This document shows, one piece after another, positions 8,505-17,080 of a stretch of 64,000 nt of DNA (positions within the stretch are counted from its first letter, which is position 1; each line of letters starts with the position of its first letter). A model generated the notes under the pieces. The model was not told where the DNA came from. It did no database searches and saw only the letters and a program-made list of their open reading frames with translations. Source of the stretch: JAPHTQ01 sp050288165. Lineage in GTDB: Bacteria > Pseudomonadota > Gammaproteobacteria > Thiohalomonadales > Thiohalomonadaceae. The DNA lies in NCBI GenBank assembly GCA_050288165.1, contig JBNKDG010000008.1:62001-126000 (forward strand), read 5' to 3'. The position numbers and the translations under genes are program-made.

Positions 8505-9509
8505 ATGACAATTAAAGTCGGTATTAACGGTTTTGGCCGCATCGGTCGAATGGCTTTCCGTGCTATCGCCAAAGAATTCAGCGATATCGAAGTGGTTGCG
8601 ATCAACGACCTGCTCGACGCTGACTACCTTGCCTACATGCTGAAGTACGACTCCGTACACGGTCGTTTCGGTGGCGAAGTTGGTGTTAGCGGCAACAACC
8701 TGGTGGTAAACGGCAAGACCATCCGCCTGACCGCCGAAACCGACCCGGCCAACCTGAAATGGGGCGACGTGAACGTTGATATCGTTCTCGAGTGCACCGG
8801 CTTCTTCCTTACCGACGAAACCTGCCAGAAGCACATCGCTGCAGGCGCGAAGAAAGTCGTTATGTCTGCGCCTTCCAAGGACGCGACCCCGATGTTCGTA
8901 TACGGCGTAAACCACGAGACCTATGCCGGCCAGACCATTGTGTCCGCCGCTTCCTGCACCACCAACTGCCTGGCGCCGGTTGCCAAGGTTCTGAACGACA
9001 ACTGGGGCATCAAGCGTGGCCTGATGACCACCGTTCACGCCGCAACCGCTACCCAGAAAACCGTTGACGGTCCTTCCAAGAAAGATTGGCGCGGTGGCCG
9101 CGGTATCCTGGAGAACATCATCCCGTCCTCCACCGGTGCTGCCAAAGCGGTAGGCGTTGTACTGCCTGAGCTGAATGGCAAGCTGACCGGTATGGCGTTC
9201 CGCGTACCGACCTCCGACGTTTCTGTTGTCGACCTCACCGTCGAACTGAACAAGGAAGCCAAGTACGAAGACATCTGTGCCGCGATGAAGAAAGCTTCTG
9301 AATCCGCTGGTATCGGCGAAACTCTCGGTTACACCGACGAGAAAGTTGTTTCCACCGACTTCCGTGGCGTTGGCTACTCCTCCATCTTCGATGCCGAAGC
9401 CGGTATCGCACTGGATGGTACCTTCGTTAAGGTCGTTTCCTGGTACGACAACGAGTACGGCTATACCTGCAATATGCTGCGTTTTGTTAAACACGTAGCT
9501 GCAAATTAA
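8505..9509 (+). CDS. gap: Glyceraldehyde-3-phosphate dehydrogenase, type I
   Basis: Interconverts 1,3-bisphosphoglycerate and glyceraldehyde 3-phosphate; in this operon it would run in the reductive Calvin direction. The start at 8505 (MTIKVGINGFGRIGR) is set by the NAD-binding GxGxxG and by AGGAGAA upstream; the longer frame adds 21 unrelated residues. The active-site SAASCTTNCLAPV carries the catalytic Cys (about residue 154), and WYDNEYGY near the C-terminus is standard. The length is 334 residues. The residue after the conserved NAD-selecting position is not resolved here, so NADH or NADPH preference is open. Confidence 0.97.
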   Translation: MTIKVGINGFGRIGRMAFRAIAKEFSDIEVVAINDLLDADYLAYMLKYDSVHGRFGGEVGVSGNNLVVNGKTIRLTAETDPANLKWGDVNVDIVLECTGFFLTDETCQKHIAAGAKKVVMSAPSKDATPMFVYGVNHETYAGQTIVSAASCTTNCLAPVAKVLNDNWGIKRGLMTTVHAATATQKTVDGPSKKDWRGGRGILENIIPSSTGAAKAVGVVLPELNGKLTGMAFRVPTSDVSVVDLTVELNKEAKYEDICAAMKKASESAGIGETLGYTDEKVVSTDFRGVGYSSIFDAEAGIALDGTFVKVVSWYDNEYGYTCNMLRFVKHVAAN

Positions 9510-9515
9510 TTTGCC

Positions 9516-9621
9516 GAGGTGACAGGTAACAGGTAGCAGGTAACAGGGAAAACAATATCGGCATTCCGGCGTAAGCCGGAATCCATTTTCCTGAAACCTG
9601 TTACCTGTAGCCTGCAACCTT
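9516..9621. repeat. Heptad inverted-repeat element, copy A2
   Basis: The clearest copy of the heptad family, in the gap-pgk spacer. The left arm is AGG every 7 bp (aggtgac, aggtaac, aggtagc, aggtaac, aggg). The right arm is CCT every 7 bp (cctgaaa, cctgtta, cctgtag, cctgcaa, cctt). Between the arms at 9563-9582 is a second perfect hairpin, ATTCCGGC-gtaa-GCCGGAAT. The whole can fold as one long branched hairpin inside the operon transcript. Confidence 0.8.
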
Positions 9622-9686
9622 CTTTTAGAGTGTTTCGCCAAGCCCTTGGTTTAGCAAAATTCTTTGAAAATATGACGGAGTGAAAT

Positions 9687-10868
9687 ATGTCTTTCATCAA
9701 ACTGACCGATCTCGATCTCTCAGGCAAAAAAGTACTGATCCGCGCCGACCTCAACGTTCCGGTTAAGGATGGCAAGGTGACTTCCGACGCACGTATCACC
9801 GCCTCCATGCCGACCATTGAGCATTGCCTCAAGGCCGGTGCCAGCGTGATGGTGATGTCTCACCGCGGTCGCCCGGAAGAGGGTGTGGCTGACGAAGAGA
9901 ACTCACTTGCACCGATCGCTGCTGATATGTCCACCAAGCTGGGCAAAGAGGTTCGTCTGGTTAAGGATTATCTCAACGGTAGCGTCGACGTTGCTGCGGG
10001 TGAAGTGGTACTGCTGGAGAACGTTCGCTTTAACGCCGGTGAGAAGAAAGACAACGAAGAGCTGGCAAAAAAATACGCTTCCCTGTGCGATGTATTCGTC
10101 ATGGACGCTTTCGGTACCGCGCACCGCGCCCAGGCATCCACTCACGGTGCTGGCAAATACGCACCGACCGCCTGTGCCGGTCTGCTGCTGGCGGAAGAGC
10201 TGGATGCGCTGAACAAGGCGCTGGCCAACCCGGCACGTCCGATGGTTGCCATCGTTGGTGGCTCCAAGGTCTCCACCAAGCTGACCGTGCTCGAAGCGCT
10301 GTCCGAAAAGGTGGATCAACTGGTGGTCGGCGGCGGTATCGCCAACACCTTCCTCAAGGCTACCGGCAAGAACGTCGGTAAGTCACTTTGTGAAGACGAT
10401 CTGGTGCCTACTGCACAGGCGCTGATGACCAAGATGAATGCCCGTAATGCCTCTATCCCGGTTGCTGTGGATGTGGTTTGCGGTAAGGAGTTCAGTGAGA
10501 CCGCCGAAGCAACCCTGAAGGATGCCGGTGACGTTGCCGACGACGACATGATTTTCGACATCGGTCCGAAATCCGCGGCAGAGCTGGTTGAGATCATCAA
10601 GAACGCTGGCACCGTGGTATGGAATGGTCCGGTGGGTGTGTTCGAGTTCGATCAGTTCGGCGAAGGCACCAAGGCGATCTCCATGGCCATTGCCGAGACC
10701 AAGGCATTCACTCTGGCTGGCGGCGGTGACACCATCGCGGCGATCCAGAAGTACGACATCTACGACAAGGTTTCCTACATCTCTACTGCCGGTGGCGCCT
10801 TCCTCGAGTTCCTCGAGGGCAAGACCCTGCCTGCTGTCGCGATGCTCGAAGAACGTGCCAAGCAATAA
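9687..10868 (+). CDS. pgk: Phosphoglycerate kinase
   Basis: Phosphorylates 3-phosphoglycerate with ATP in the Calvin direction. The N-domain motif VLIRADLNVPVKDGKV (residues about 14-29) and MSHRGRPEEG are substrate-binding. VAIVGGSKVSTKLTVL and the C-domain nucleotide motif WNGPVGVFEFDQF followed by AGGGDTIAAI are clear. Its 393 residues are normal. The ATG follows GGAGTG 10 bp after an AT-rich stretch. It lies between gap and pyk in the same operon, with an iterated-word repeat ahead and a hairpin behind. Confidence 0.97.
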   Translation: MSFIKLTDLDLSGKKVLIRADLNVPVKDGKVTSDARITASMPTIEHCLKAGASVMVMSHRGRPEEGVADEENSLAPIAADMSTKLGKEVRLVKDYLNGSVDVAAGEVVLLENVRFNAGEKKDNEELAKKYASLCDVFVMDAFGTAHRAQASTHGAGKYAPTACAGLLLAEELDALNKALANPARPMVAIVGGSKVSTKLTVLEALSEKVDQLVVGGGIANTFLKATGKNVGKSLCEDDLVPTAQALMTKMNARNASIPVAVDVVCGKEFSETAEATLKDAGDVADDDMIFDIGPKSAAELVEIIKNAGTVVWNGPVGVFEFDQFGEGTKAISMAIAETKAFTLAGGGDTIAAIQKYDIYDKVSYISTAGGAFLEFLEGKTLPAVAMLEERAKQ

Positions 10869-10878
10869 ATAATTTTGT

Positions 10879-10908
10879 CAGTGGACGGGAGAGGGTACCC
10901 GTCCACTG
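10879..10908 (+). other. Intercistronic hairpin pgk-pyk
   Basis: Perfect 11-bp stem CAGTGGACGGG / CCCGTCCACTG with an 8-base loop, 10 bp after pgk. No U-tract follows, so partial attenuation or mRNA end protection is more likely than full termination before pyk. Confidence 0.55.
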
Positions 10909-10938
10909 TACTAACCGCACACAACTAGAAGAGCAAAT

Positions 10939-12372
10939 ATGCAAAGACGAACAAAGATTTTGGCCACACTTGGCCCGGCGACTGACGACCCGAAGATGCT
11001 CGACAAGATCATCGAGGCGGGTGTCGATGTCGTCCGTATTAATTTCTCTCACGGCACCGCGGAAGAGCACATCGAACGTGCCGAACGACTGCGTAACCGT
11101 TCCCGTGCACATGGTCGTCAGGTCGGTGTGTTGTGCGACCTGCAGGGACCGAAGATTCGTATCGACAAATTCAAAAAGGGCAAGATCGAGCTGGCTGAGG
11201 GTGACACCTTCACTCTTGATGCCGAGTGCCCGTCCGATGCCGGCGATCAGAAACGGGTCGGCATCGCCTACAAGGAACTGCCCAACGATCTCAGTCGCGG
11301 CGATACGCTGTTGCTTGACGATGGTCGTCTGGTGTTCTGGGTTGAACAGGTGGATGGCCCGCGTATTGTCTGTCGCGTGGTGGTCGGTGGAATTCTTTCC
11401 GATCGCAAAGGCATCAACCGCCAGGGCGGTGGTCTTTCCGCTCCCGCACTGACCGACAAGGATCGCGCCGATATTATCACCGCGGCGAAAATGGAAGCGG
11501 ACTATGTTGCCGTTTCCTTCCCGCGTAGTGCCGCCGATATCGAAGAGGCGCGCGAACTGTTCAGGGCTGCCGGTGGTACCGGTGGTATCGTTGCCAAGAT
11601 CGAACGTGCCGAGGCGCTGGAGGTGGTCGACGAGATCATCGCCGCTTCCGACGTGATCATGATCGCCCGTGGCGACCTTGGTGTGGAGATCGGCGATGCC
11701 GCATTGCCACCGGTACAGAAGCAATTGATTCGTCGTGCCCGGCAGATGAACCGTGTGGTGATCACCGCGACGCAGATGATGGAGTCGATGATCGAAAACC
11801 AGATCCCGACCCGCGCCGAGGTATTCGACGTCGCCAATGCGGTACTCGACGGCACCGACGCGATCATGCTTTCCGCTGAAACTGCGACCGGCAAATACCC
11901 GGACAAGGCGATCGCCGCCATGCACCGGGTTTGTCTTGAAGCGGAAAAGCAGCGCATCGCCAAGGAATCGGATCACCGCATCCATACCGAGTTTAACTAC
12001 ATCGACGAAGCGATTGCCATGGCGACGATGTATACCGCTAACCACCTCAAGGTGAAGGCGATCGCCGCGCTGACCGAATCGGGATCGACCACACTGTGGA
12101 TGTCGCGTATCAGCTCCGGTATCCCCATCTACGCCATGACCCGACACGTGGAGACTCGGCGTAAGGTGACCATCTATCGCGGCGTCTATCCTGTAAGTTT
12201 CGATGTCACCGCGACCGACCATGTGGAACTGAATCGCGAGGCGATCGACGAACTGCGCCGTCGCGGTGCGGTGCGTGACGGTGACCTGGTGATCATCACC
12301 AAAGGTGACCTGATGGGCATTCATGGCGGCACCAACGCGATGAAGATTGTCCGCGTTGGCGAACTGGTATAG
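10939..12372 (+). CDS. pyk: Pyruvate kinase
   Basis: Converts phosphoenolpyruvate and ADP to pyruvate and ATP, linking Calvin-cycle output to central metabolism. Family sequence runs throughout: RTKILATLGPAT at the start, RINFSHGTAEEH, LCDLQGPKIRI, the active-site IARGDLGVEIG (residues about 236-246), ITATQMMESMIENQIPTRAE and DGTDAIMLSAETATGKYP. The C-terminal domain ends near GGTNAMKIVRVGEL. Length 477 residues is standard. A pyk gene inside a tkt-gap-pgk-fba operon is a common arrangement in autotrophic proteobacteria. Confidence 0.97.
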   Translation: MQRRTKILATLGPATDDPKMLDKIIEAGVDVVRINFSHGTAEEHIERAERLRNRSRAHGRQVGVLCDLQGPKIRIDKFKKGKIELAEGDTFTLDAECPSDAGDQKRVGIAYKELPNDLSRGDTLLLDDGRLVFWVEQVDGPRIVCRVVVGGILSDRKGINRQGGGLSAPALTDKDRADIITAAKMEADYVAVSFPRSAADIEEARELFRAAGGTGGIVAKIERAEALEVVDEIIAASDVIMIARGDLGVEIGDAALPPVQKQLIRRARQMNRVVITATQMMESMIENQIPTRAEVFDVANAVLDGTDAIMLSAETATGKYPDKAIAAMHRVCLEAEKQRIAKESDHRIHTEFNYIDEAIAMATMYTANHLKVKAIAALTESGSTTLWMSRISSGIPIYAMTRHVETRRKVTIYRGVYPVSFDVTATDHVELNREAIDELRRRGAVRDGDLVIITKGDLMGIHGGTNAMKIVRVGELV

Positions 12373-12443
12373 CAGCAGCGGCATTGCCGTTGTTTTTGAA
12401 AACAGATTCTTTACTACTAAATCGATAACCCAAGGAGTTTGAA

Positions 12444-13508
12444 ATGGCCCTGGTATCCATGCGTCAATTACTGGACCACGCTGCTGAACACGGCTACGGT
12501 CTGCCCGCATTCAACGTCAACAACATGGAGCAGGTGCATGCCATCATGCAGGCTGCCGATGCCGTTGACAGCCCGGTGATCCTGCAAGGTTCCGCCGGCG
12601 CCCGCTCCTATGCTGGCGAGCCCTTCTTGCGCCACCTGATCCTGGCAGCAGTGGAAATGTACCCGCACATCCCGGTGGTGATGCACCAGGACCACGGTTC
12701 TTCACCGGACGTTTGTGCCCGCTCCATTCAGTCAGGCTTCAGCTCGGTCATGATGGACGGTTCTCTGATGGCTGACGGCAAGACTCCGTCCAGCTACGAG
12801 TACAACGTTGAAACGACTCGCAAGGTGGTTGAGATGGCTCACGCCTGTGGCGTTTCTGTTGAAGGCGAACTGGGCTGCCTCGGTTCTCTGGAAACCGGCA
12901 TGATGGGTGAGGAAGACGGTCACGGCGCCGAAGGCGTACTGGACCACTCACAACTGCTGACCGATCCGGAAGAAGCCGCTGACTTCGTCAAGAAGACCGG
13001 TGTAGACGCCCTGGCTATCGCCATCGGTACCTCACACGGCGCCTACAAATTTACCCAGCAGCCGACCGGCAAGATCCTGCGTATCGACCGCGTGAAAGAG
13101 ATCCACGACCGCATCCCCAGCGTTCACCTGGTTATGCACGGCTCCTCCTCAGTGCCGCAGGACTGGCTCGAGATCATCAACAACTACGGTGGCGACATGG
13201 GCCAGACCTATGGCGTACCGGTTGAAGAGATCGTCGAAGGCATCAAGTCCGGCGTGCGCAAGGTCAACATCGACACCGACCTGCGTATGGCCTCCACCGG
13301 TTCCGTGCGCAAGCACCTGGCCGAGAACAAGGCCAACTTCGACCCGCGCAAATTCCTCAAGGAAGCGACCAAGGCGATGGCCGGTATCTGTAAAGCCCGC
13401 TACGAATCTTTCGGTTCCGCGGGTATGGCCTCCAAGATCAAGCCGATCTCTCTGGAAACCATGTTCCAGGACTACGCTGCTGGCAAGCTGGATCCCAAGG
13501 TCAAGTAA
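12444..13508 (+). CDS. fba: Fructose-bisphosphate aldolase, class II
   Basis: Zinc-dependent aldolase joining triose phosphates, and probably also making sedoheptulose bisphosphate in the Calvin cycle. The 354-residue protein has the class IIA 'Calvin cycle' subtype look: LPAFNVNNMEQVHAIM, VMHQDHGSS (zinc/active-site His-Asp, residues about 77-85), VEGELGCLGSLETG, IAIGTSHGAYKF and VMHGSSSVPQ. AAGGAG precedes the ATG. It is the last gene of the operon and is followed by a textbook terminator. Confidence 0.97.
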   Translation: MALVSMRQLLDHAAEHGYGLPAFNVNNMEQVHAIMQAADAVDSPVILQGSAGARSYAGEPFLRHLILAAVEMYPHIPVVMHQDHGSSPDVCARSIQSGFSSVMMDGSLMADGKTPSSYEYNVETTRKVVEMAHACGVSVEGELGCLGSLETGMMGEEDGHGAEGVLDHSQLLTDPEEAADFVKKTGVDALAIAIGTSHGAYKFTQQPTGKILRIDRVKEIHDRIPSVHLVMHGSSSVPQDWLEIINNYGGDMGQTYGVPVEEIVEGIKSGVRKVNIDTDLRMASTGSVRKHLAENKANFDPRKFLKEATKAMAGICKARYESFGSAGMASKIKPISLETMFQDYAAGKLDPKVK

Positions 13509-13521
13509 GTCGACTTTGTGT

Positions 13522-13558
13522 AAAAAAAAAGAAAGCGGCCTTCGGGCCGCTTTTTTTT
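13522..13558 (+). terminator. Rho-independent terminator after fba
   Basis: An A-run, the stem AAGCGGCC-ttcg-GGCCGCTT and a T8 run form a strong intrinsic terminator with the stable UUCG tetraloop. The flanking A-run would let it work on the minus strand too, ending cbbR transcripts from the other side. Confidence 0.93.
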
Positions 13559-13567
13559 CGAAGCCAC

Positions 13568-13690
13568 CTCAAAATTGCTGCGCTTGGCGATACGGTGTTA
13601 AAAATGGACTCAAAATGCTCATTGACTCCGTGTCAACTCCGCTTTTTCGTCCATTTTTGCCTTGTCTCGCCTGCGCTCGCTAATTTTGAG
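13568..13690. repeat. 123-bp imperfect palindrome between fba and cbbR
   Basis: The outer ends pair (CTCAAAATT with AATTTTGAG), as do inner words AAAAATGGAC (13600-13609) and GTCCATTTTT (13649-13658), with imperfect pairing of GCG-rich segments between. It looks like a dispersed palindromic intergenic element. No second copy was noticed in this window, so its repeat status is inference. Confidence 0.5.
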
Positions 13691-13697
13691 ATAGCTT

Positions 13698-14627
13698 CTA
13701 TTTGTTCATTTTAAGATTTGGTGGTTTTTTACCCAACGTCACCGCTGCTTCCCTGACCATAAACTCCTTGAACGCCTCGGCGATGGCTGAGAGTCGTTTG
13801 CCTCGACGATGTACCAGATACCAGTAGCGGACAAAGGGAAACTCCTTGATATCGAGGATCACCAGTTTGCCCAGACCCAGCTCCATCTGCACCGCGTCCT
13901 CTGACATGACCCCGAGTCCCAGTCCCGCCTGCACACTTTGCTTGATCGCCTCGTCGCTGCTCACCTCCATACTGGTGGTGAGGGTGACGCCGTGCTGATC
14001 AAAGAAGCGCTGCATGGCGATGCGGGTGCCTGAGCCGGTCTCGCGCATGAGAAAGGTCTCTTTCTCCAGCTCCTTGATCGGGATCGTCTTCTTTTTGGTC
14101 AGCGGGTGATCCGGCGGGGCGATGGTTACCAGCGGGTTGTCCATAAAGATGTCTGCCTCCAGCTCCATCTCGCCGGGTGGCTGGCCCATGATCACCATGT
14201 CCACCTCGTTGTCGGCCAGTTGGCGTAGCAGGGTCTGGCGGTTGGTGACGTTGAGAATGACATTGACCCCGGGCAGGCGCTGGCAGAAGGCGGCGAGCAG
14301 GCGCGGGGCGAAGTAGTTGGCGGTGGTGGCCACCGAGATGCGCAGTTTGCCCGACTCCAGACCCTTCAGGTTGGCCAGTACTGTCTCCAGTTCGTCCAGT
14401 TGCTGGGCGATGAGGCGGCTGTACTGATAGACCTCCTCGCCCGCTTCGGTGAGGTAGATCTTCTTGCCCAACTGCTCGAACAGGGCGATGTCGAGCTGGC
14501 CTTCAAGCTGCTTGACCTGCATCGACACGGCGGGTTGGGTCAGGTGCAGCTCCTCCGCGGCACGGGTGAAGCTGAGGTGGCGGGCGACCGAGGCGAAGAC
14601 CTTGAGCTGGCGCAGGGTAATGTTCAT
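13698..14627 (-). CDS. cbbR: LysR-family regulator, CbbR type
   Basis: A 309-residue LysR regulator. The start at 14627 (MNITLRQLKVFASVAR) puts the helix-turn-helix at residues 15-40 (SFTRAAEELHLTQPAVSMQV), as in the family; the longer frame to 14840 is rejected. Positions 90-300 form the ligand-binding domain, including ISVATTANYFAPRLLAAF and NRQTLLRQLADNEVDMVIMG, which resemble CbbR/RbcR. CbbR proteins sense Calvin-cycle metabolites and activate cbb operons. It is next to fba and close to cbbM, and paired CTTATG/ATAAG half-sites lie in its own promoter. The CbbR name rests on sequence pattern plus context. Confidence 0.88.
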   Translation of the reverse strand: MNITLRQLKVFASVARHLSFTRAAEELHLTQPAVSMQVKQLEGQLDIALFEQLGKKIYLTEAGEEVYQYSRLIAQQLDELETVLANLKGLESGKLRISVATTANYFAPRLLAAFCQRLPGVNVILNVTNRQTLLRQLADNEVDMVIMGQPPGEMELEADIFMDNPLVTIAPPDHPLTKKKTIPIKELEKETFLMRETGSGTRIAMQRFFDQHGVTLTTSMEVSSDEAIKQSVQAGLGLGVMSEDAVQMELGLGKLVILDIKEFPFVRYWYLVHRRGKRLSAIAEAFKEFMVREAAVTLGKKPPNLKMNK

Positions 14628-14635
14628 AAAGAAAG

Positions 14636-14664
14636 GCTTATGCGTAGCACTCAGACAATAAGCA
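14636..14664. promoter_or_regulatory. Possible CbbR half-sites in the cbbR promoter
   Basis: GCTTATG (14636-14642) and ATAAGC (14658-14663) face each other across about 15 bp, just upstream of the cbbR start. The same words make up the tighter 17-bp element upstream of cbbM and cbbQ. LysR regulators commonly bind beside their own gene, so autoregulation is plausible but unproven. Confidence 0.4.
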
Positions 14665-14756
14665 TTAAACCATATGGACGGCGAATTGGAAGGCCCGGCT
14701 GTCCGTTTGCGCTGCCAGCGGCCATAATAGGCGCCTTTCTCATAAGCGGACCGCCC

Positions 14757-15344
14757 ATGGACACCAAGGCCTTTCTCAACAAGCTGCGTCAGGACATCGT
14801 CTTTAGCGAGACCCTGTGCGGCCAGCAATTCATCTTCCACACCACCTGGGGCGTCTTCTCGCCACGGGAGATCGACGAAGGTTCGCGGATGTTGCTTGAT
14901 TACATGGAGATCGGTGAAGCAGATGATTGCCTGGACCTGGGCTGCGGCTACGGCCCCATCGGCATGACCATGGCACGGCTGGCGCCGAAAGGGAAAACCC
15001 TGCTGGTGGACAAGGACTTCGTCGCCGTCGACTACGCCAACAAAAACATTCAGGTCAACGGCATCACCAACGCCGAGGCGATCCTCAGCAACGGTCTGGA
15101 CGGGGTAGGGCAGCGGCAGTTCGATGTCATCGCCTCCAATATCCCGGCCAAAGTTGGCAACGAGATGCTATACCTATTTCTCTACGATGCGCTGGCCCAC
15201 CTCAAACCGGGCGGTCGGCTCTACGTGGTCACCATTACCGGTCTGCGCCAGTTCATCAAACGCAGTTTTAACGAGGTGTTCGGGAATTACGACAAGCTCA
15301 AGCAGGGCAAGACCTATACGGTAGCCGTCGCAGATAAGTCATAA
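14757..15344 (+). CDS. RsmC-like class I SAM methyltransferase
   Basis: A 195-residue methyltransferase made of a single RsmC/MTS-type domain. The SAM-binding motif I is CLDLGCGYGPIGMTMA (residues about 60-75), the acidic end of strand 2 is LLVDKD, and motif IV is ASNIPAK, where the family often has NPPF/NPPY. The substrate is likely rRNA or protein glutamine by family, but this variant NIPA motif leaves it uncertain. The start at 14757 (MDTKAFLNKL) has no strong ribosome-binding site. The gene is divergent from cbbR, and its stop overlaps the putative operator of cbbM. Confidence 0.75.
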   Translation: MDTKAFLNKLRQDIVFSETLCGQQFIFHTTWGVFSPREIDEGSRMLLDYMEIGEADDCLDLGCGYGPIGMTMARLAPKGKTLLVDKDFVAVDYANKNIQVNGITNAEAILSNGLDGVGQRQFDVIASNIPAKVGNEMLYLFLYDALAHLKPGGRLYVVTITGLRQFIKRSFNEVFGNYDKLKQGKTYTVAVADKS

Positions 15345-15357
15345 GTTATTGCTTATG
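15341..15357. promoter_or_regulatory. Putative CbbR operator upstream of cbbM
   Basis: The 17-bp sequence ATAAGTTATTGCTTATG is an interrupted palindrome (ATAAG, 7-base spacing, TTAT/CTTATG) about 145 bp before cbbM. A near-identical copy (15 of 17 bases) is upstream of cbbQ at 37920-37936. A further CTTATG lies at about 15384. The dyad size suits a LysR dimer site. Assignment to CbbR is inference from location and recurrence. Confidence 0.65.
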
Positions 15358-15502
15358 GTTCCTATCATTCTATTTTAATTTCCTTATGTGAAGCGTGCCG
15401 TTATAGTTTGCCTCCACTGGGGTTGTGGTTATTTACAAACCCCGCGCCGCAACGAAGATGGCGGCACGATTTCTAATAACTTGTACAACGAGGATAAATA
15501 CG

Positions 15503-16915
15503 ATGGATCAGTCTGGACGTTACGCCGACCTCTCACTGAAAGAAGAGGATCTGATTGCTGGCGGTAAGCACCTGTTGGTGGCTTACAAGCTGATACCCGC
15601 CAAGGGCCACGGCTTCTTGGAAGTGGCCGCCCACGTGGCCGCCGAGTCTTCCACCGGTACCAACGTTGAAGTCTCTACCACTGACGATTTCACCCGTGGT
15701 GTCGACGCACTGGTGTACGAAATCGACGAAGCTGCCTTTGGTGACCACCCTGTCAAAGGTGGTGGCCTGATGAAGATTGCCTACCCGGTAGACCTGTTCG
15801 ACCCGAATCTGACCGACGGCACCTTCAACATTTCCCACATGTGGTCGCTGATCCTGGGTAACAACCAGGGCATGGGTGACCACGAAGGCCTGCGTATGCT
15901 GGACTTCATGATGCCTGAGTGCATGGTCAAGCACTTCGACGGTCCCTCTGCCAACATCACCAACCTGTGGAAGGTGCTGGGCCGTCCCGAAGTGGATGGC
16001 GGTTACATCGCCGGTACCATCATCAAGCCCAAGTTAGGCCTGCGTCCTGAGCCTTTTGCCAAGGCCTGTTACGACTTCTGGCTGGGTGGTACCTTCATCA
16101 AGAACGACGAGCCTCAGGCAAACCAGCCTTTCTGTAAAATGGAAGAGGTAATGCCCAAGGTTGCCGAAGCAATGGATCGTGCACAGCAAGAGACTGGCGA
16201 AGCAAAGATCTTCTCTGCCAACATCACTGCTGATTTCCACGGCGAAATGATCCATCGTGGTGAGTTCGTGCTGGAAACATTTGCCAAGTACAACTCTGCC
16301 GATCACGTTGCCTTCCTGGTTGATGGCTTCGTAGCCGGCCCTGCTGGCGTTACCACTTGCCGTCGCGCATTCCCGGATACCTTCCTCCACTTCCACCGCG
16401 CAGGTCACGGTGCAGTAACCTCTTACAAGTCACCCATGGGTATGGACCCACTGTGCTACATGAAGATGGTGCGCTTGATGGGTGCCTCTGGTATGCACAC
16501 CGGCACCATGGGCTACGGCAAGATGGAAGGTCACGGTGGTGAAACGGTTCTGGCTTACATGCTGGAGCGCGATGAGTGCCAGGGACCTTACTTCTACCAG
16601 AAGTGGTACGGCATGAAAGCCACCACCCCAATCATCTCTGGTGGTATGAACGCCCTGCGTCTGCCTGGCTTCTTCGAGAACCTGGGACACGCTAACCTGA
16701 TTAACACCTGTGGTGGCGGTTCCTTCGGTCACATCGACAGCCCGGCTGCTGGTGGTATCTCTCTGAACCAGGCCTACGAGTGCTGGAAGTCCGGTGCCGA
16801 CCCAATCGAGTTCGCGAAAGAGCACAAAGAGTTCGCTCGCGCATTCGAGTCCTTCCCGCACGACGCCGACCGTATCTTCCCCGGCTGGCGAGAGAAGCTG
16901 GGCGTGCATAAGTAA
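15503..16915 (+). CDS. cbbM: Ribulose-bisphosphate carboxylase, form II
   Basis: Form II RuBisCO large subunit, 470 residues, which fixes CO2 onto ribulose bisphosphate and works as an L2 or higher oligomer without small subunits. No cbbS is nearby. Catalytic features are intact: GTIIKPKLGL with Lys175, the carbamylated lysine at 200 in GGTFIKNDEPQ, and GYGKMEGHGGE as the mobile loop 6 equivalent. The start at 15503 (MDQSGRYADLSL) matches form II N-termini and is preceded by CGAGGA; the frame extending to 15425 is not conserved-looking. The usual cbbQ-cbbO partners are 21 kb downstream, beyond an RTX island. Confidence 0.98.
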   Translation: MDQSGRYADLSLKEEDLIAGGKHLLVAYKLIPAKGHGFLEVAAHVAAESSTGTNVEVSTTDDFTRGVDALVYEIDEAAFGDHPVKGGGLMKIAYPVDLFDPNLTDGTFNISHMWSLILGNNQGMGDHEGLRMLDFMMPECMVKHFDGPSANITNLWKVLGRPEVDGGYIAGTIIKPKLGLRPEPFAKACYDFWLGGTFIKNDEPQANQPFCKMEEVMPKVAEAMDRAQQETGEAKIFSANITADFHGEMIHRGEFVLETFAKYNSADHVAFLVDGFVAGPAGVTTCRRAFPDTFLHFHRAGHGAVTSYKSPMGMDPLCYMKMVRLMGASGMHTGTMGYGKMEGHGGETVLAYMLERDECQGPYFYQKWYGMKATTPIISGGMNALRLPGFFENLGHANLINTCGGGSFGHIDSPAAGGISLNQAYECWKSGADPIEFAKEHKEFARAFESFPHDADRIFPGWREKLGVHK

Positions 16916-16943
16916 TCAGCACGCTGCCGTCCTGGCGTGCTGA
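16916..16943 (+). other. Hairpin immediately after cbbM
   Basis: The 9-bp stem TCAGCACGC / GCGTGCTGA, loop of about 10 bases, starts right at the cbbM stop. It has no U-run. A 3' stabilising hairpin on an abundant mRNA is the simplest reading; the true terminator is at 17051. Confidence 0.5.
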
Positions 16944-17050
16944 AATACCGTCCATCCCTGGACATAAGCCCGCGGAGGGCAGAGCAGGGGCCCCGCTTGC
17001 GGGGATGCGACCCTGGGGCGGGCTGGGCTGTCATGCCCGTTTCCCTCCAA

Positions 17051-17080
17051 AGAAAACGCCCCCATTTGGGGGCGTTTTCT
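17051..17080 (+). terminator. Rho-independent terminator after cbbM
   Basis: The inverted repeat AGAAAACGCCCCC-attt-GGGGGCGTTTTCT has a GC core flanked by A and T runs, so it should terminate on both strands. It separates cbbM from the secretion island. Confidence 0.9.

Noticed and set aside
8238..9641. 467-codon minus-strand frame across gap
   Set aside because: Mirror frame of a highly expressed gene; the plus strand is plainly GAPDH, and the antisense translation has no recognisable protein character.
10783..12510. 575-codon minus-strand frame across pyk
   Set aside because: Antisense shadow of pyruvate kinase. It is His/Asp rich with no domain.
13698..14840. LysR gene starting at 14840
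   Set aside because: The extra 71 residues do not look like protein sequence and run across the promoter; the family start is at 14627.
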